Shown here in pieces: positions 6,593-6,648 of a stretch of 6,648 bases of DNA; within the stretch, counting starts at the first letter, position 1, and the number at the start of each line of letters is the position of its first letter. The position numbers were made by a program, and so were the translations under genes. Source of the stretch: an uncultured Bacillota bacterium (lineage in GTDB: Bacteria; Bacillota; Clostridia; Peptostreptococcales; Anaerovoracaceae); assembly GCA_949287115.1 (NCBI GenBank), contig CASEFF010000015.1:1-6648 (forward strand), read 5' to 3'. Below the pieces are notes generated by a model that made no database searches, was not told the DNA's origin, and saw nothing but the letters and a program-made list of their open reading frames with translations.

Positions 6593-6622
6593 ATAATACA
6601 GGGAGCATCGCATAACTGTCAA
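6593..6622 (-). promoter_or_regulatory. Probable sigma70/sigmaA-type promoter of the hydCBA operon
   Basis: On the minus strand TTGACA (6622-6617) is followed after 18 bp by TATTAT (6598-6593), a five-of-six match to the -10 consensus; a second TATTAT copy follows at 6591-6586. T-rich tracts upstream (6623-6641) could act as an UP element. The predicted start near 6586 gives a leader of about 65 nt before hydC. A second TTGAC lies 13 bp further upstream, so the exact -35 is not certain. The window ends before the next gene, so more distal control sites may be missed. Confidence 0.6.
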
Positions 6623-6648
6623 TAAAAAACGTCAAAAAAATAACGAGA

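Noticed and set aside
1..6648. CRISPR arrays, tRNA or rRNA genes, insertion sequences, toxin-antitoxin or phage-defence genes
   Set aside because: I saw no direct-repeat/spacer array, RNA gene signature, transposase or terminal inverted repeats. Nearly all of the window is explained by metabolic and transport genes of uniform style.

Overview
The window reads as chromosomal DNA of an anaerobic, hydrogen-metabolising fermentative bacterium, most likely a Clostridia-type member of the Bacillota. The reasons are a complete NAD(H)-linked [FeFe]-hydrogenase operon, strong AGGAGG-type ribosome binding sites, consensus TTGACA/TATAAT promoter elements, and moderate GC with frequent ATA (Ile) codons in every gene. 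This assignment is an inference from gene content and style; no rRNA or other phylogenetic marker is present.

Layout: (1) 1-210, the C-terminal 69 residues of an unrecognised plus-strand gene. (2) 211-374, a compact control region: a perfect sigma70/sigmaA-type promoter with a 17-bp spacer, one ATACCC-N4-GGGTAT box filling most of the spacer and overlapping the -10, and a second box at the predicted start point. These boxes resemble operators of the CsoR/RcnR/CstR repressor family. (3) 375-2255, a P1B-type heavy-metal ATPase without an N-terminal metal-binding domain. (4) 2256-2366, a convergent intergenic gap holding a strong hairpin, probably a terminator for both sides. (5) 2367-6521 on the minus strand, the operon hydC (NuoE-like), hydB (NuoF-like), hydA ([FeFe]-hydrogenase), translated from right to left. 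(6) 6522-6648, the hydrogenase promoter region.

How the genes work together: HydC and HydB form the diaphorase part, oxidising or reducing NAD(H) at FMN and iron-sulfur clusters. HydA carries the H-cluster that makes or consumes H2. Together they form a HydABC-type complex that may couple NADH and ferredoxin to H2 (bifurcation/confurcation), although sequence alone does not prove coupling. The maturases HydE, HydF and HydG are not in the window. The ATPase is a separate, convergently transcribed unit, probably induced by its metal or by another signal sensed by a CsoR-family repressor.

I do not see an undescribed multi-gene system. The points deserving a second look are residue-level: a Val in the normally invariant GDGxND motif of the ATPase, a TSCSPGW rather than TSCCPGW H-cluster motif in HydA, an extra residue in HydA's His-Cys cluster motif, and an ATPase whose metal-site residues are not those of classic copper pumps although its operators look CsoR-like.
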